In this document: one piece after another, positions 1 through 10,742 of the stretch
How the letters are laid out: each line of letters starts with the position of its first letter
Position numbering within the stretch: the first letter of the stretch is position 1
NCBI RefSeq assembly: GCF_010093085.1
Contig: NZ_MSRC01000006.1
Span: 62,001 to 126,000, forward strand
Direction of reading: 5' to 3'
DNA: 64,000 bases
DNA from: Bacillus sp. SKDU12
GTDB lineage: Bacteria; Bacillota; Bacilli; Bacillales; Bacillaceae
Notes under the pieces: generated by a model
The model's database searches: none
What the model saw: only the letters and a program-made list of their open reading frames with translations
Told to the model about the DNA's origin: nothing
Translations under genes and position numbers: made by a program

Positions 1-2935
1 CTTCGGAGCCGCTCAGATTGATGTGAAGCGCTTTTTCGCTCTGTTCCATCCATGTGGAAAATGCCCCGTCATAAACGGTAAAACCAGCCTTTTCTGCTAA
101 CTCCTTGATATCTGCCGGTTCGTTTTGCAAATATACGCTTCCTTTTTGATTCCAGATTCGTGTATAGATTTTTTTCAAGGCGCTGTCTGCATCATACGCA
201 ACACACATGCCTTCACCCGTTGATTTCATTTCCGGACCCAGCTTGACATCCACATCCTGGATTGCGTGAGACGAAAACACAGGGAACTTCACGGCAACTC
301 CATGATGATTTTGAACTGCCGGGTTTACCTCTTTTAAAGACGCCCCAGCCAGCAGACGTGTGGCGAGCGGAATCATCGGAACACCCATTACTTTGCTGAC
401 GACAGGAACCGTGCGGCTTGCTCTTGGATTCACTTCAAGAACGAGAATGTGTCCATTGTCGATCACAAATTGAATGTTCATGATGCCTTTAAAGGAAAGC
501 TTTCGGGCAATTTTTTGCGCGGCATCTTTAATTCCCTGCTGCAGCCCGCTTGTGATGGACGGTCCGGGAAGGATGGCAAAGCTGTCTCCCGAATGGACAC
601 CCGCCCGTTCGATATGTTCTGTATAGGTCGGAATAAAGACATCTTCGCCGTCAGAAATCAAATCAATTTCGACTTCTTTTCCTGGCACATACTGATCAAT
701 TAAAATTGGGTATGGCAGGCTGTTTTCACTCTTCAGCAGCTCAGAAAGCTGGGATTTCGAGTCCACAATGATCATGCCCATTCCGCCAATAACATAAGAT
801 GGACGGATAAGCACCGGATAACCGAGCTCATCAGCTTTTTGAGCGGCCTCTTCTTTTGTATAAGCGATTTCGCCTTTTGCGTGGTTCAATCCGAGCTCAT
901 CAAGAAGCTGATAGAATTGGTCACGGTCCTCTAACACGTCGAGCGTTTTAAACGATGTGCCGAGTAAGGTAATGCCGGCTTTTTCTAGCGCTTCCGCGGC
1001 ATTGATTGCGGTTTGGCCGCCAAATTGCACGATAGCAAAATCAATGTTTTCCTGCTCCGCTACGTTTAAAATGTGCTCCGTTGTCATCGGTTCAAAATAC
1101 AGGCGGTCCGCAATTTCATAATCGGTGCTGACCGTTTCCGGATTATTGTTGATCATGATGGTTTCGAATCCAAGCTCTTGCAGTGTCAGCACACCGTGCA
1201 CAGCACTGTAATCAAATTCAACGCCTTGGCCGATCCGAATCGGGCCTGAACCGATAATCAGCGCGCGCTTTTTCTCTTTGTGGCTGATGTCCCCATCTGT
1301 CTCTCCGAAATATGTGGAGTAAAAGTAGTTTGTTTTCGCATCAAACTCAGCCGCGCATGTATCGACAATTTTGAAGGAAGGCATAATGCCCAGCTCCTTG
1401 CGAAGTGTGCGCACCTCTCCTTCTGTCTTGCCGATAAGCGAGGCAATCGTCGCGTCAGAAAATCCCTTTTCCTTTGCTTTTTTCAATAAGTCAAAAGAGA
1501 TATCTCCGTCTGTTTCCATCATACGGTTTTCCATTTTGATGATGTTGTCAAAGGTATGCAGAAAAAACGGATCAATTTTTGTTTTCGCATGGATGTCATC
1601 AATCGTTATGCTACGGCTCAGCAGCTCCATGACGACGAAAAATCTGCGGTCGTCCGGCGTGACTGCCAGCTCCCAAAGTGAATCAATCGATAATCCGCTG
1701 AGCTCTGGTAAGTGTGTACCGATATTTTTCAGTTCAAGAGACGCTGCTGCCTTTTGTATTGCCGCTTCTAAATTCCGTTCAATCGCCATCACTTCACCGG
1801 TGGCTTTCATTTTTGTGCCAAGCTTGCGGTCTGCGTTCTTGAATTTATCAAACGGCCAGCGCGGAAATTTGACAATCACATAGTCCAGCGCAGGTTCAAA
1901 GCTTGCGTAAGTCGAGCCTGTGAGGGGATTTTCCAGCTCATCAAGGGTGTAACCGACTGCCAGTTTTGCAGCCATCTTCGCAATCGGATAACCGGTTGCT
2001 TTAGATGCGAGAGCAGATGACCGGCTCACCCGCGGATTCACTTCGATGACGTAATATTGCTTGCTGAATGGATCGAGCGCGAATTGAATATTGCAGCCGC
2101 CTACGACATCAAGTGCCGAGATGATCGTCAGGCTTGCCGTCCGCAGCATTTGATAATCTTCATCCGTTAACGTTTGTGACGGCGCCACAACGATGGAGTC
2201 ACCTGTATGCACACCGACAGGATCGATGTTCTCCATGTTGCACACGGTAATACATGTGTTATTGCTGTCACGCATGACTTCATATTCGATTTCTTTAAAG
2301 CCGGCAATGCTTTTTTCCACAAGGCATTGATTGATCGGGCTTGCTAATAGCGCCTGCTTGATCATAGCTGTAAAGGCCTCTTTATCAGGGGCAATACCCC
2401 CGCCCTTTCCGCCTAATGTGTAAGCTGGTCTGATAATGACAGGAAAACCGATGGATTCCGCAAAACGGATAGCGTCAGCCTCGTTATCAACAATTTCACT
2501 CTCCGGCACTGGCTGGTTCAAATCATTCATCAGCGCACGGAATTTTTCCCGGTCTTCACCTTTTTGTATCGTTTCAACGGATGTCCCGAGCAGTTTGACG
2601 CCGTGCTCTTTTAAAACACCCGTTTCTTCAAGCTCCACCGCTAAATTTAACGCGGTCTGCCCGCCTAAATTGGCAAGAAGTCCATCAGGCTGTTCTTTCT
2701 GAATGATGGCTGTCAGGCTTTCTGCTGTCAGCGGCTCAAAATAAATGTCGTCAGCGAAGGCTTCATCGGTCATAATGGTCGCCGGATTGTTGTTGACGAG
2801 GATCACCCGATAGCCTTCCTCTTTCAGCGCGATGCACCCTTGAGTGCCTGAATAATCAAATTCTGCCGCCTGCCCGATGATGATCGGACCTGAGCCGATT
2901 ACTAATATGCTTGAAATACTGGTGTCTTTAGGCAT
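1..2935 (-). CDS. carB: Carbamoyl-phosphate synthase large subunit, arginine-specific (3' end outside window)
   Basis: The frame is open from an ATG at 2935 leftward to the window edge, giving 978 codons of a family usually near 1030-1070 residues, so only the C-terminal end is missing. The start reads MPKDTSISSILVIGSGPIII, typical of the first ATP-grasp half. A second ATP-grasp half begins with another IIGSGPIRIGQ-type nucleotide motif, read on the minus strand near 1250. The protein uses two ATP, bicarbonate and ammonia channelled from CarA to make carbamoyl phosphate for citrulline synthesis. Its ATG overlaps the carA stop by 8 bp, implying translational coupling. The position behind argCJBD-carA marks it as the arginine enzyme rather than the pyrimidine one. 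In strain 168 argF follows, beyond this window. Confidence 0.97.
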   Translation of the reverse strand, partial: MPKDTSISSILVIGSGPIIIGQAAEFDYSGTQGCIALKEEGYRVILVNNNPATIMTDEAFADDIYFEPLTAESLTAIIQKEQPDGLLANLGGQTALNLAVELEETGVLKEHGVKLLGTSVETIQKGEDREKFRALMNDLNQPVPESEIVDNEADAIRFAESIGFPVIIRPAYTLGGKGGGIAPDKEAFTAMIKQALLASPINQCLVEKSIAGFKEIEYEVMRDSNNTCITVCNMENIDPVGVHTGDSIVVAPSQTLTDEDYQMLRTASLTIISALDVVGGCNIQFALDPFSKQYYVIEVNPRVSRSSALASKATGYPIAKMAAKLAVGYTLDELENPLTGSTYASFEPALDYVIVKFPRWPFDKFKNADRKLGTKMKATGEVMAIERNLEAAIQKAAASLELKNIGTHLPELSGLSIDSLWELAVTPDDRRFFVVMELLSRSITIDDIHAKTKIDPFFLHTFDNIIKMENRMMETDGDISFDLLKKAKEKGFSDATIASLIGKTEGEVRTLRKELGIMPSFKIVDTCAAEFDAKTNYFYSTYFGETDGDISHKEKKRALIIGSGPIRIGQGVEFDYSAVHGVLTLQELGFETIMINNNPETVSTDYEIADRLYFEPMTTEHILNVAEQENIDFAIVQFGGQTAINAAEALEKAGITLLGTSFKTLDVLEDRDQFYQLLDELGLNHAKGEIAYTKEEAAQKADELGYPVLIRPSYVIGGMGMIIVDSKSQLSELLKSENSLPYPILIDQYVPGKEVEIDLISDGEDVFIPTYTEHIERAGVHSGDSFAILPGPSITSGLQQGIKDAAQKIARKLSFKGIMNIQFVIDNGHILVLEVNPRASRTVPVVSKVMGVPMIPLATRLLAGASLKEVNPAVQNHHGVAVKFPVFSSHAIQDVDVKLGPEMKSTGEGMCVAYDADSALKKIYTRIWNQKGSVYLQNEPADIKELAEKAGFTVYDGAFSTWMEQSEKALHINLSGSE

Positions 2936-3989
2936 GCGCAATTTCTCTCCTTGCTGGTATCACGTTGTTTACATAATCGTCAAAAATCCATTCGCTTTCC
3001 GCAGGGCCTGGATGGGCCTCTGGGTGAAATTGAACACTTATGACAGGCCATTTTTTGTGGGAAAGCCCTTCAACTGACGTATCATTGACATGATGAAACC
3101 TAATCGTAAGCTCTTCTTGATTAATAGACTTTTCATCAACCACGTAGCTATGATTTTGGCTTGTCATAAAAACGCGTTTCGTTTCACGGTCGATGACCGG
3201 ATGATTTGCGCCCCTGTGTCCGAATGGCAGCTTAAATGTATTCCCTCCGAACGCGAGCGCGATCAGCTGATGGCCGAGACAGATGCCGAGAGTCGGAAAC
3301 TGGCTGATGATGCTTTTAATCTTTCCTAAATACGGCTGAATGGCTTTCGGGTCTCCAGGTCCGTTCGATAGCACAATGCCGTCCGGCTTTAAATCGCAGA
3401 CAGCTTCCATTTGCTGATACGGCACCACAGTGACCTTGCAGCCTCGTTTGACGAGTGCTGACGCGATGGACTTTTTATAGCCGAAATCGATAAGAGCGAT
3501 ATGTTTATTTCCGTCACTTATGGTGCTGATTTCCTGTGCGGAAGCCTGCTGTGCCACGTTCTCTGGCTGGAGAGCGACCTCAGCTGCTTCTTTAGAGGCT
3601 GTGACAGTCGCACCCATCGTTCCGTTTGCGCGGATTTTTTTCACAACTGCCCTCGTATCGACATGGGTCAAGAGCGGAATGTTCCATTTCTGCAAATACT
3701 CCTTGAGGCTGTATACTGCTTCATGATGTGAAAAATGATCACACGCCTCATAGACAACCGCGGCTTTCACTTGCGGTTTCTTGCTTTCAAAATCCTTTTC
3801 ATTAATACCGTAGTTGCCAATCAGCGGGTAGGTAAATACGATAATCTGTCCTTTATATGATGGATCTGTCAGCACTTCCTGGTAGCCTGTCATTCCTGTA
3901 AAAAAAACAGCCTCTCCTGTGCAGCTTTCATGACCGTCCAGCTCGCCGCTGAACGCCGTTCCATCTTCTAACACTAAATAACCTTCCAT
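2928..3989 (-). CDS. carA: Carbamoyl-phosphate synthase small (glutaminase) subunit, arginine-specific
   Basis: This 353-residue protein has an N-terminal CPSase small-chain domain (about 1-135) and a C-terminal class I glutamine amidotransferase domain. The catalytic triad is visible: Cys237 in GICLGHQ, with His322 and Glu324 in FHPEAHPGP. It releases ammonia from glutamine for CarB. The ATG at 3989 follows the purine-rich ribosome site GGGAGGCGGG. It lies 70 bp after argD in the same operon; the gap is AT-rich and holds a sequence like half an ARG box. Length is normal for the family. Confidence 0.97.
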   Translation of the reverse strand: MEGYLVLEDGTAFSGELDGHESCTGEAVFFTGMTGYQEVLTDPSYKGQIIVFTYPLIGNYGINEKDFESKKPQVKAAVVYEACDHFSHHEAVYSLKEYLQKWNIPLLTHVDTRAVVKKIRANGTMGATVTASKEAAEVALQPENVAQQASAQEISTISDGNKHIALIDFGYKKSIASALVKRGCKVTVVPYQQMEAVCDLKPDGIVLSNGPGDPKAIQPYLGKIKSIISQFPTLGICLGHQLIALAFGGNTFKLPFGHRGANHPVIDRETKRVFMTSQNHSYVVDEKSINQEELTIRFHHVNDTSVEGLSHKKWPVISVQFHPEAHPGPAESEWIFDDYVNNVIPARREIAHA

Positions 3990-4059
3990 CTAACAGCCCG
4001 CCTCCCGATGTATAATTAATTATTAAAATGAATTTTTATGCCTTTATACCGAAAAAAAT

Positions 4060-5217
4060 TTACTGTTTTACAGCCGAATGCTGAGCGATTGCCTGTTTCA
4101 GTTTGCTGATTGCTTCTGCAAGCTCATCCTGTGTCACGGTAAGCGGCGGCAGCAGCCGAATGACGTTCGGGCCGGCCGGCAAAACAAGCAAGCCTAATGT
4201 CTGCAATTCAGTAATAATGTCAGCAACCGGTCCATCACACTCAATTCCAAGCATTAATCCTTTCCCGCGGATTTGTTTGACAAACGGGTTTGTCAGCTGA
4301 GCCTCAAGCTCTTCTTTTAAAAATATCCCTTTGTCAGCAGCCTCTTGCAGAAAATCAGGCTGGAATACAATTTGCAATGTGGCATTCACAGCTGCCATCG
4401 CCAGCATATTTCCTCCGAAGGTTGTTCCGTGAGAACCAGGAGTAAATGCTTCTCCTAGCTGTTTTTTGCCGATGACAGCACCGACTGGAAAACCGTTTCC
4501 CAAACCTTTTGCGACTGTGATGATATCTGGTGAGAGTCCGAAGTGCTCGTATGCGAAGACCTTCCCCGTCCGCCCGATGCCGGTTTGGATTTCATCAACA
4601 ATCAGAAGGGCCTCTTTTTCTTTGCAAAACGATTGGACAGCTGTTAAAAATTCAGCGCTCGCCGGATTGACTCCGCCTTCTCCCTGTATTGTCTCAAGCA
4701 TCACCGCCGCAATGCCATCTTCCTTCTTAAGAGTCTCAAAAGCGGAAGGGTCGTTGTACGGCAAATAGTGAAAACCTTCCAGCATCGGGCCAAAGCCTGT
4801 TTTGATTTTATCCTGTCCAGTCGCAGCCATTCCTGCATATGTGCGGCCATGGAACGACTGAAGAAACGTGATGATTTTCGTCTTTCCAGTTGCTTTTCGG
4901 GCGAGCTTGATCGCGCCTTCATTCGCTTCCGCACCGCTGTTGCAGAAAAAGACGAGATCTCCCGCACTGTGCGCAGCCAGCTTTTGTGCCGCTTGCTCTT
5001 GAAGACTGTTTTGAAATAGGTTGGATACGTGCCATACGCTGTCGAGCTGTTTTTTGACTGCTTCGGTAACCGTTTCATGACAGTGACCTAAGTTAGATAC
5101 TGCAATTCCCTGAATGAAATCGAGATAGGTTTTGCCGTTTTGATCCTCAACGTACGTTCCCTCTGCTTTTTTGATGTCAATATCCCAGCGGCCGTAGGTT
5201 TGAAATAAGCTGCTCAT
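4060..5217 (-). CDS. argD: N-acetylornithine aminotransferase
   Basis: The 385-residue product is a fold-type I, class III PLP aminotransferase. Visible features are the GAEANEGAIK cofactor-phosphate segment near 95-104, Asp208 in IVDEIQTG, and the Schiff-base Lys237 in TVAKGLGNG. It converts N-acetylglutamate semialdehyde to N-acetylornithine with glutamate as amino donor. Its ATG overlaps the argB stop as ATGA, so the two are translationally coupled. Length and position in argCJBD-carAB match the B. subtilis enzyme. Confidence 0.97.
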   Translation of the reverse strand: MSSLFQTYGRWDIDIKKAEGTYVEDQNGKTYLDFIQGIAVSNLGHCHETVTEAVKKQLDSVWHVSNLFQNSLQEQAAQKLAAHSAGDLVFFCNSGAEANEGAIKLARKATGKTKIITFLQSFHGRTYAGMAATGQDKIKTGFGPMLEGFHYLPYNDPSAFETLKKEDGIAAVMLETIQGEGGVNPASAEFLTAVQSFCKEKEALLIVDEIQTGIGRTGKVFAYEHFGLSPDIITVAKGLGNGFPVGAVIGKKQLGEAFTPGSHGTTFGGNMLAMAAVNATLQIVFQPDFLQEAADKGIFLKEELEAQLTNPFVKQIRGKGLMLGIECDGPVADIITELQTLGLLVLPAGPNVIRLLPPLTVTQDELAEAISKLKQAIAQHSAVKQ

Positions 5218-5990
5218 GAAACAGTCTCCTTTGCTTTGACGATTTTTGTTCCTTGAAAGGCTTGTTCTGACAAGAATGATCCTTTTCCGTTTACGATCAT
5301 GACTTCTGACATCTGATTTGATAAAGCTGATAAGGCTGAATTGACCTTCGGAATCATTCCCCCTGTGATGACTTTCTGCTTGATCAGCATCTGAATCTCC
5401 TCAGAGGTGAGCATGTCAACGCGCTGCTTTTCTTTCATGATTCCATCTACATCTGTAACGAACATCAGCTTATCAGCTTCAAGCGCTCCGGCTACTGCTG
5501 ATGCTGCCAAGTCGGCATTCACATTCAGCGTCTTGCAGTCACTTGTCATAGACAGCGGGGCAATAACAGGAATGATGCCTTTTTCCATCAGAGCCTTCAC
5601 CATAGATGCATCGACTTTTTTGATTTCTCCGACCTCCCCGTATGTTTCCCGATCGAGATAATCCGCCTCCAAAAGACCGCCGTCCTTGCCGGAGATTCCT
5701 GCAGCACACAATCCGTGTTTGGCAAGCTCGGCAACAAAAAATTTATTCACAGAGCCGGATAAAACCATTTCAGCCACTTCCAGCACTGGCTTTGTTGTTT
5801 TCCGCTGACCTCCCGAAAACTCTGTTTTGATATTTAACCGTTTCAGCATATTTGTAATCTCCGGGCCGCCGCCGTGAACGATCGCCAGTTGCCATCCTGA
5901 AGCCATCAGCTCTTTCAGGTTATGAAAAAATTCCTCAGACAGCTCACGGATGACACTCCCTCCGCATTTAAAAACGATTGTTTTCTTCAT
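5214..5990 (-). CDS. argB: N-acetylglutamate kinase
   Basis: This 258-residue amino-acid-kinase-family enzyme phosphorylates N-acetylglutamate in the second step of arginine synthesis. Lys8 in FKCGGS and the glycine-rich HGGGPEI at 39-45 bind the phosphates; the NVNADLAASAVAG segment is the nucleotide/substrate signature. It lacks the N-terminal helix of arginine-sensitive NAGK, so strong feedback inhibition at this step is not expected. It begins 14 bp after argJ and ends in an ATGA overlap with argD. Confidence 0.97.
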   Translation of the reverse strand: MKKTIVFKCGGSVIRELSEEFFHNLKELMASGWQLAIVHGGGPEITNMLKRLNIKTEFSGGQRKTTKPVLEVAEMVLSGSVNKFFVAELAKHGLCAAGISGKDGGLLEADYLDRETYGEVGEIKKVDASMVKALMEKGIIPVIAPLSMTSDCKTLNVNADLAASAVAGALEADKLMFVTDVDGIMKEKQRVDMLTSEEIQMLIKQKVITGGMIPKVNSALSALSNQMSEVMIVNGKGSFLSEQAFQGTKIVKAKETVS

Positions 5991-6004
5991 TGTGCTCCCC
6001 TTTA

Positions 6005-7225
6005 TTACGTGCGATAGCTCGCGTTAATTTTGATATAGTCATAAGTCAGGTCACAGCCCCACGCTCTTCCGTTCCCGTCACCTTCATTCATCTTTATGAC
6101 AATCGTGATTTCATCTCCTTCAAGGTATTCCTTGGCGATAGATTCAGAGAATGGCTGAGGTTCATTATGTTTAAACAGGCATTGGCCCCCGAGATAAACC
6201 TCTACTTCTTCTGCCGTCACCCGGGCCGCACTGTGTCCAATGGCTCCGATGATGCGCCCCCAGTTGGCATCTGTTCCGTAGACCGCCGTTTTCACGAGGC
6301 TTGAGCCGACAATTTTTTTTGCAATCACGTTTGCATCAAGATTGTTTTTCGCGCCCTGCACTTGGGCTTCGATTAGTTTTGTCGCGCCTTCTCCGTCTCT
6401 GGCAATCTCTTTCGCCAAATCCTCGCAAGTAAGCAAGAGCGCTTTTTTAAAGACCGGCCAATCTGGGTGATCTTCTGTCAGGCACTCGTTTTCTGCACAG
6501 CCGTTCGCCATGACCAAGACCATGTCGTTCGTGGATGTTTCACCATCAACTGTGATTTGGTTAAATGAAACGTCAGTGATATCACGCAGCGCCTTTTGCA
6601 GTGTTTTTTCTTCGATTGCTGCATCCGTTGTCACAAACCCGAGCATCGTAGCCATGTTTGGATGAATCATTCCCGAGCCTTTAGCCGCTCCGCCGATCGT
6701 GACTGTTTTGCCGCCAATTGTCAGCTTATAGCACGTCTGCTTGATCACAGTATCTGTTGTTAAAATCGCTTCTTCAAAATCGCCTGATCCAGCAGAAGTA
6801 TGTGTCAGCAGCTCGATCCCCGACTGAATTTTTTCCATATCTAAATGTTCGCCGATAACGCCTGTTGATGAAACAGCGACAAGCTCGGGCTCAATGCCAA
6901 GCTGTGAAGCGAGGCTCTCCCGCATTGTGTATGCGTCCCTTATGCCCTGTTCCCCCGTGCAGGCATTGGCAATAGCGCTGTTGACGATAACGGCTTTTAA
7001 TGCTGCCCCATGCTTTAAGCTGGCTTGTGTCACTTTGATGGGAGCTGCCTGAAAATGGCTTTGCGTATACACCGCTGCGCTTACGGCCGGTGTATCGCTG
7101 ATAATGACGCCGATGTCTTTTTTTGAGTAGCGCAGCCCGCAATGTACGCCCTTTGCCTGAAACCCTTTTGGCGAGGATATATCACCTGTTACTTTTACAA
7201 TTTGATCTTCACTTAACTGAATCAT
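6005..7225 (-). CDS. argJ: Bifunctional glutamate N-acetyltransferase/ornithine acetyltransferase
   Basis: A 406-residue ArgJ. The self-cleavage site lies in GMIHPNMATMLGF: cleavage between Ala192 and Thr193 gives alpha and beta chains with Thr193 as nucleophile. The enzyme recycles the acetyl group from N-acetylornithine to glutamate, and in Bacillus it also uses acetyl-CoA, which fits the lack of a separate argA or argE in this operon. The ATG at 7225 follows GGGAGAG and sits 19 bp after argC. Confidence 0.97.
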   Translation of the reverse strand: MIQLSEDQIVKVTGDISSPKGFQAKGVHCGLRYSKKDIGVIISDTPAVSAAVYTQSHFQAAPIKVTQASLKHGAALKAVIVNSAIANACTGEQGIRDAYTMRESLASQLGIEPELVAVSSTGVIGEHLDMEKIQSGIELLTHTSAGSGDFEEAILTTDTVIKQTCYKLTIGGKTVTIGGAAKGSGMIHPNMATMLGFVTTDAAIEEKTLQKALRDITDVSFNQITVDGETSTNDMVLVMANGCAENECLTEDHPDWPVFKKALLLTCEDLAKEIARDGEGATKLIEAQVQGAKNNLDANVIAKKIVGSSLVKTAVYGTDANWGRIIGAIGHSAARVTAEEVEVYLGGQCLFKHNEPQPFSESIAKEYLEGDEITIVIKMNEGDGNGRAWGCDLTYDYIKINASYRT

Positions 7226-7244
7226 GATTCGAGTCTCTCCCGTT

Positions 7245-8282
7245 CTATGGATATATTGGCGTCATGGTGAGTCCAGTCTCTTCATTCCAGCCATTCATCA
7301 AATTAAAGTTTTGCACAGCCTGACCGGCGGCACCCTTCATTAAATTATCGATTACCGAAACGATCGTGACCCTGTTCGTTCTCTCATCAAGGGTCACAGC
7401 GATATCACAGAAATTGCTGCCGTACACTTCCTTCGTTTGCGGATACTGTCCTTTTGGCCTTACTCTCACAAAATATGAATCTTGGTAAAATTCCGAATAT
7501 AGATTATGCAGATCACCTGCTGATAGATTAGAGGATACTTGCGTGTACATCGTCGCCATGATACCTCTTGTCATCGGAACCAAGTGGGCTGAAAACGTAA
7601 TAGGACCAAGTCCCGGCTGCCATTCTTGCAGCGCCTGTTCAATTTCAGGCGTATGCTGATGTTCATTCACTTTATAAATTTTAAAATTGTCGTTCAGCTC
7701 AGAATAATGAGTTCCCATAGATGCTTTTCTTCCCGCTCCGGAAATACCGGTCTTCGCATCAACGATAACGAAAGATTCATTGATCAGCTTCTTTTGAGCC
7801 AATGGCGCGAGGCCAAGCAAAACAGCTGTTGGAAAACAGCCCGGATTGGCAATGAGTTTCGCCTGTTGAATTTGCTTATGATTCAATTCTGCCAGCCCGT
7901 ATACTGCCTCATGAATCACATCCTTCGGTGCCGCCGCCCGTTTATACCACTTTTCATATTCAGCCGGCGCTTGTATCCTCAGATCACCTGACAGATCAAT
8001 AACCGAAATTCCCGCGCCTGCCAGCTGCGGAGTCAATTCACTTGATACCCCGGGCGGCGCAGCAAGAAACATGACATCTATTTCGCGTTTGATCGTATTC
8101 ATATCAATCGGCTTCAGCTTTTGATTCTCTAAGCCGGTAAGATGGGGATACATCTCGCTATAGACATTCCCTTCTCCGCTGGATGAATAAAGTATACATT
8201 CTTCTGCATGAGGGTGATGCGAGAGAATCCTGACAAGTTCGGTGCCTCCGTATCCTGTAGCCCCTACAATTCCTATTTTCAA
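7245..8282 (-). CDS. argC: N-acetyl-gamma-glutamyl-phosphate reductase
   Basis: The first gene of the arginine operon encodes 345 residues. [14 protein letters not shown] at 7-20 is the NADPH-binding motif and Cys149 in NPGCFPTAV is the catalytic cysteine of this semialdehyde-dehydrogenase family. The start is a TTG at 8282: it is 8 nt after AAGGTG, no ATG fits, and the N-terminus [10 protein letters not shown] matches the family. The promoter and ARG boxes lie directly upstream. Confidence 0.96.
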   Translation of the reverse strand: MKIGIVGATGYGGTELVRILSHHPHAEECILYSSSGEGNVYSEMYPHLTGLENQKLKPIDMNTIKREIDVMFLAAPPGVSSELTPQLAGAGISVIDLSGDLRIQAPAEYEKWYKRAAAPKDVIHEAVYGLAELNHKQIQQAKLIANPGCFPTAVLLGLAPLAQKKLINESFVIVDAKTGISGAGRKASMGTHYSELNDNFKIYKVNEHQHTPEIEQALQEWQPGLGPITFSAHLVPMTRGIMATMYTQVSSNLSAGDLHNLYSEFYQDSYFVRVRPKGQYPQTKEVYGSNFCDIAVTLDERTNRVTIVSVIDNLMKGAAGQAVQNFNLMNGWNEETGLTMTPIYP

Positions 8283-8321
8283 ATCAAATTCACCTTCTTG
8301 GTCTTTGTGAAATTATTTAAC

Positions 8322-8349
8322 ATTATAACATGAATAAAAATTAATTCAA
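8322..8349 (-). promoter_or_regulatory. Sigma-A promoter of the arg operon
   Basis: On the minus strand TTGAAT (8349-8344) and TATAAT (8327-8322) are separated by 16 bp. A TG dinucleotide one base before the -10 makes it an extended -10. It lies about 40 bp before the argC start and is covered by the first ARG box. Confidence 0.75.
8331..8348. promoter_or_regulatory. ARG box 1 (AhrC/ArgR operator)
   Basis: The 18-bp near-palindrome tgaataaaaattaattca matches the ARG-box pattern of TGAAT and ATTCA arms around an AT centre. It covers the spacer and -35 region of the argC promoter, so AhrC bound with arginine should block RNA polymerase. Confidence 0.75.
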
Positions 8350-8358
8350 TCGTATATT

Positions 8359-8374
8359 TAATATTTTTATTCAT
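8359..8374. promoter_or_regulatory. ARG box 2, weaker
   Basis: The sequence taatatttttattcat carries one good ATTCA arm and a degenerate partner. It lies about 10 bp upstream of ARG box 1, the tandem spacing expected for AhrC hexamer binding. Confidence 0.5.
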
Positions 8375-8455
8375 TTATATATTTTCTGTTCTATGAAAAT
8401 CCAGCTCAAAAAACCTAACATGATTTCATTAGAAAATGTTGATCTGACGCCTTTT

Positions 8456-9024
8456 TTAGCAATATAAAAAACAGACTGAACATGTCAGCCTGTTTTCATC
8501 ATCATCAATCCGCTCAAAAAATAAAGAATAGAGCTTGCATAAAAAAATCATTTGCACTGTAAAAAAGTCGGCGAGAAAGCCGCCGAGCATAATGGCGACT
8601 GCTGAAAAGACAGCTGTCCAAAAATGATAATTCCCAATCTTCTTTCCCCGCTCGCCGCCATCTGTAAAATTGGCGATCAGCACTTTTTCTCCGTGCTTTT
8701 GCATCGCGCCAAAGAGCCCTAACAGCACTTGGACGATGTACACTTGAACGACACTGCCAATCTGCGGGACATACAGAAGCAAAACAGCCATGCCCCAAGA
8801 GTTTGCAAGCAGAAAATAACGGCTGTCAAACCTTTCAGACAGCCGTCCGAGAAGCGGATAAATGAGCGCTCCGCTCAGCCCGAACAATCCGTAGGAAAAA
8901 CCGAACTGCGTGTAGCTCGATCCGATATTTTTCACAAACAATATATAAAATGGAAAGATTAAGCTGCTTGCGAAAAACACGCTGCTTTGTGATAATGTCA
9001 GCCATTTTAATTTATTTTTCCCCA

Positions 9025-9025
<1 letters not shown>
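8456..9025 (-). pseudogene. yitZ: Internally deleted MFS multidrug transporter (yitZ remnant)
   Basis: The 189-codon frame starts like an MFS drug transporter: TM1-TM5 and the loop-2/3 motif GRLSERFDSRYF are present, but a full protein needs about 380-400 residues and 12 helices. After TVQMIFLC the frame changes character and its last 12 codons lie in a transcription terminator. In the +1 frame the same DNA reads SSILYFLSGLMMMKTG and stops at 8485, just like a normal last helix and tail. An internal deletion with frameshift has therefore joined helix 5/6 to helix 12. The ATG overlaps the yitY stop by 1 bp (TAATG). Confidence 0.75.
8464..8493 (-). terminator. Terminator of the yitY-yitZ unit
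   Basis: A 9-bp stem (acaggctga / tcagtctgt with one G-T pair) has a 5-nt loop and a T run on the minus strand. It lies inside the apparent 3' end of the yitZ frame, evidence that this frame has been altered. Confidence 0.75.
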
Positions 9026-10479
<1,454 letters not shown>

Positions 10480-10506
10480 TTATATCCCTTATTATATGTT
10501 TCCAGG

Positions 10507-10677
10507 TTATCTTCTTGTCCGTTTTTCAGCGCGGCGGTCGGCAACGATAAAGCAGGCATGAATCGCTCCCGGCAGCCAAAAAATACAGGTCAATATGAGA
10601 TTCAGCAATGCCTGAAACGGCTTGCCCGAAAACAAAACAGCTAGCGGCGGGCAAAGGACAGCTAGCAGATACATCAT
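10507..10677 (-). CDS. Small Pmp3/YqaE-family (UPF0057) membrane protein
   Basis: This short gene encodes 56 residues with two membrane segments, MYLLAVLCPPLAVLFSG and ALLNLILTCIFWLPGAIHAC, and a basic tail ending EKRTRR. The Cys-Pro-Pro-Leu-Ala-Val-Leu segment and the LPG-x-x-HA motif define the Pmp3 proteolipid family, linked to salt and membrane-potential stress. GGAAGGAGTG lies 8 nt before the ATG at 10677. It sits between the yitW terminator and yitY, read in the same direction. I do not recall its name in strain 168. Confidence 0.85.
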   Translation of the reverse strand: MMYLLAVLCPPLAVLFSGKPFQALLNLILTCIFWLPGAIHACFIVADRRAEKRTRR

Positions 10678-10701
10678 GTTAAGTTCACTCCTTCCAGCTG
10701 T

Positions 10702-10740
10702 AAAAAAGGACAGCCTCCCATATCAGGCCGTCCTTTTTTG
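10702..10740 (-). terminator. Terminator of yitW
   Basis: A long stem (aaaaaaggacggcct / aggctgtcctttttt with one mismatch) lies 3 bp after the yitW stop. It separates yitW from the Pmp3-family gene. The A and T tracts make it usable from both strands. Confidence 0.8.
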
Positions 10741-10742
10741 TT

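Noticed and set aside
1258-1883. Open frames on both strands inside carB (1280-1489 +, 1371-1883 +, 1258-1446 -)
   Set aside because: They lie wholly within the continuous carB frame, lack ribosome sites and show no protein family features.
8514-8798. A 94-codon minus-strand frame within yitZ
   Set aside because: It is the alternative frame of the yitZ coding sequence; only its DNA near the deletion junction is informative.
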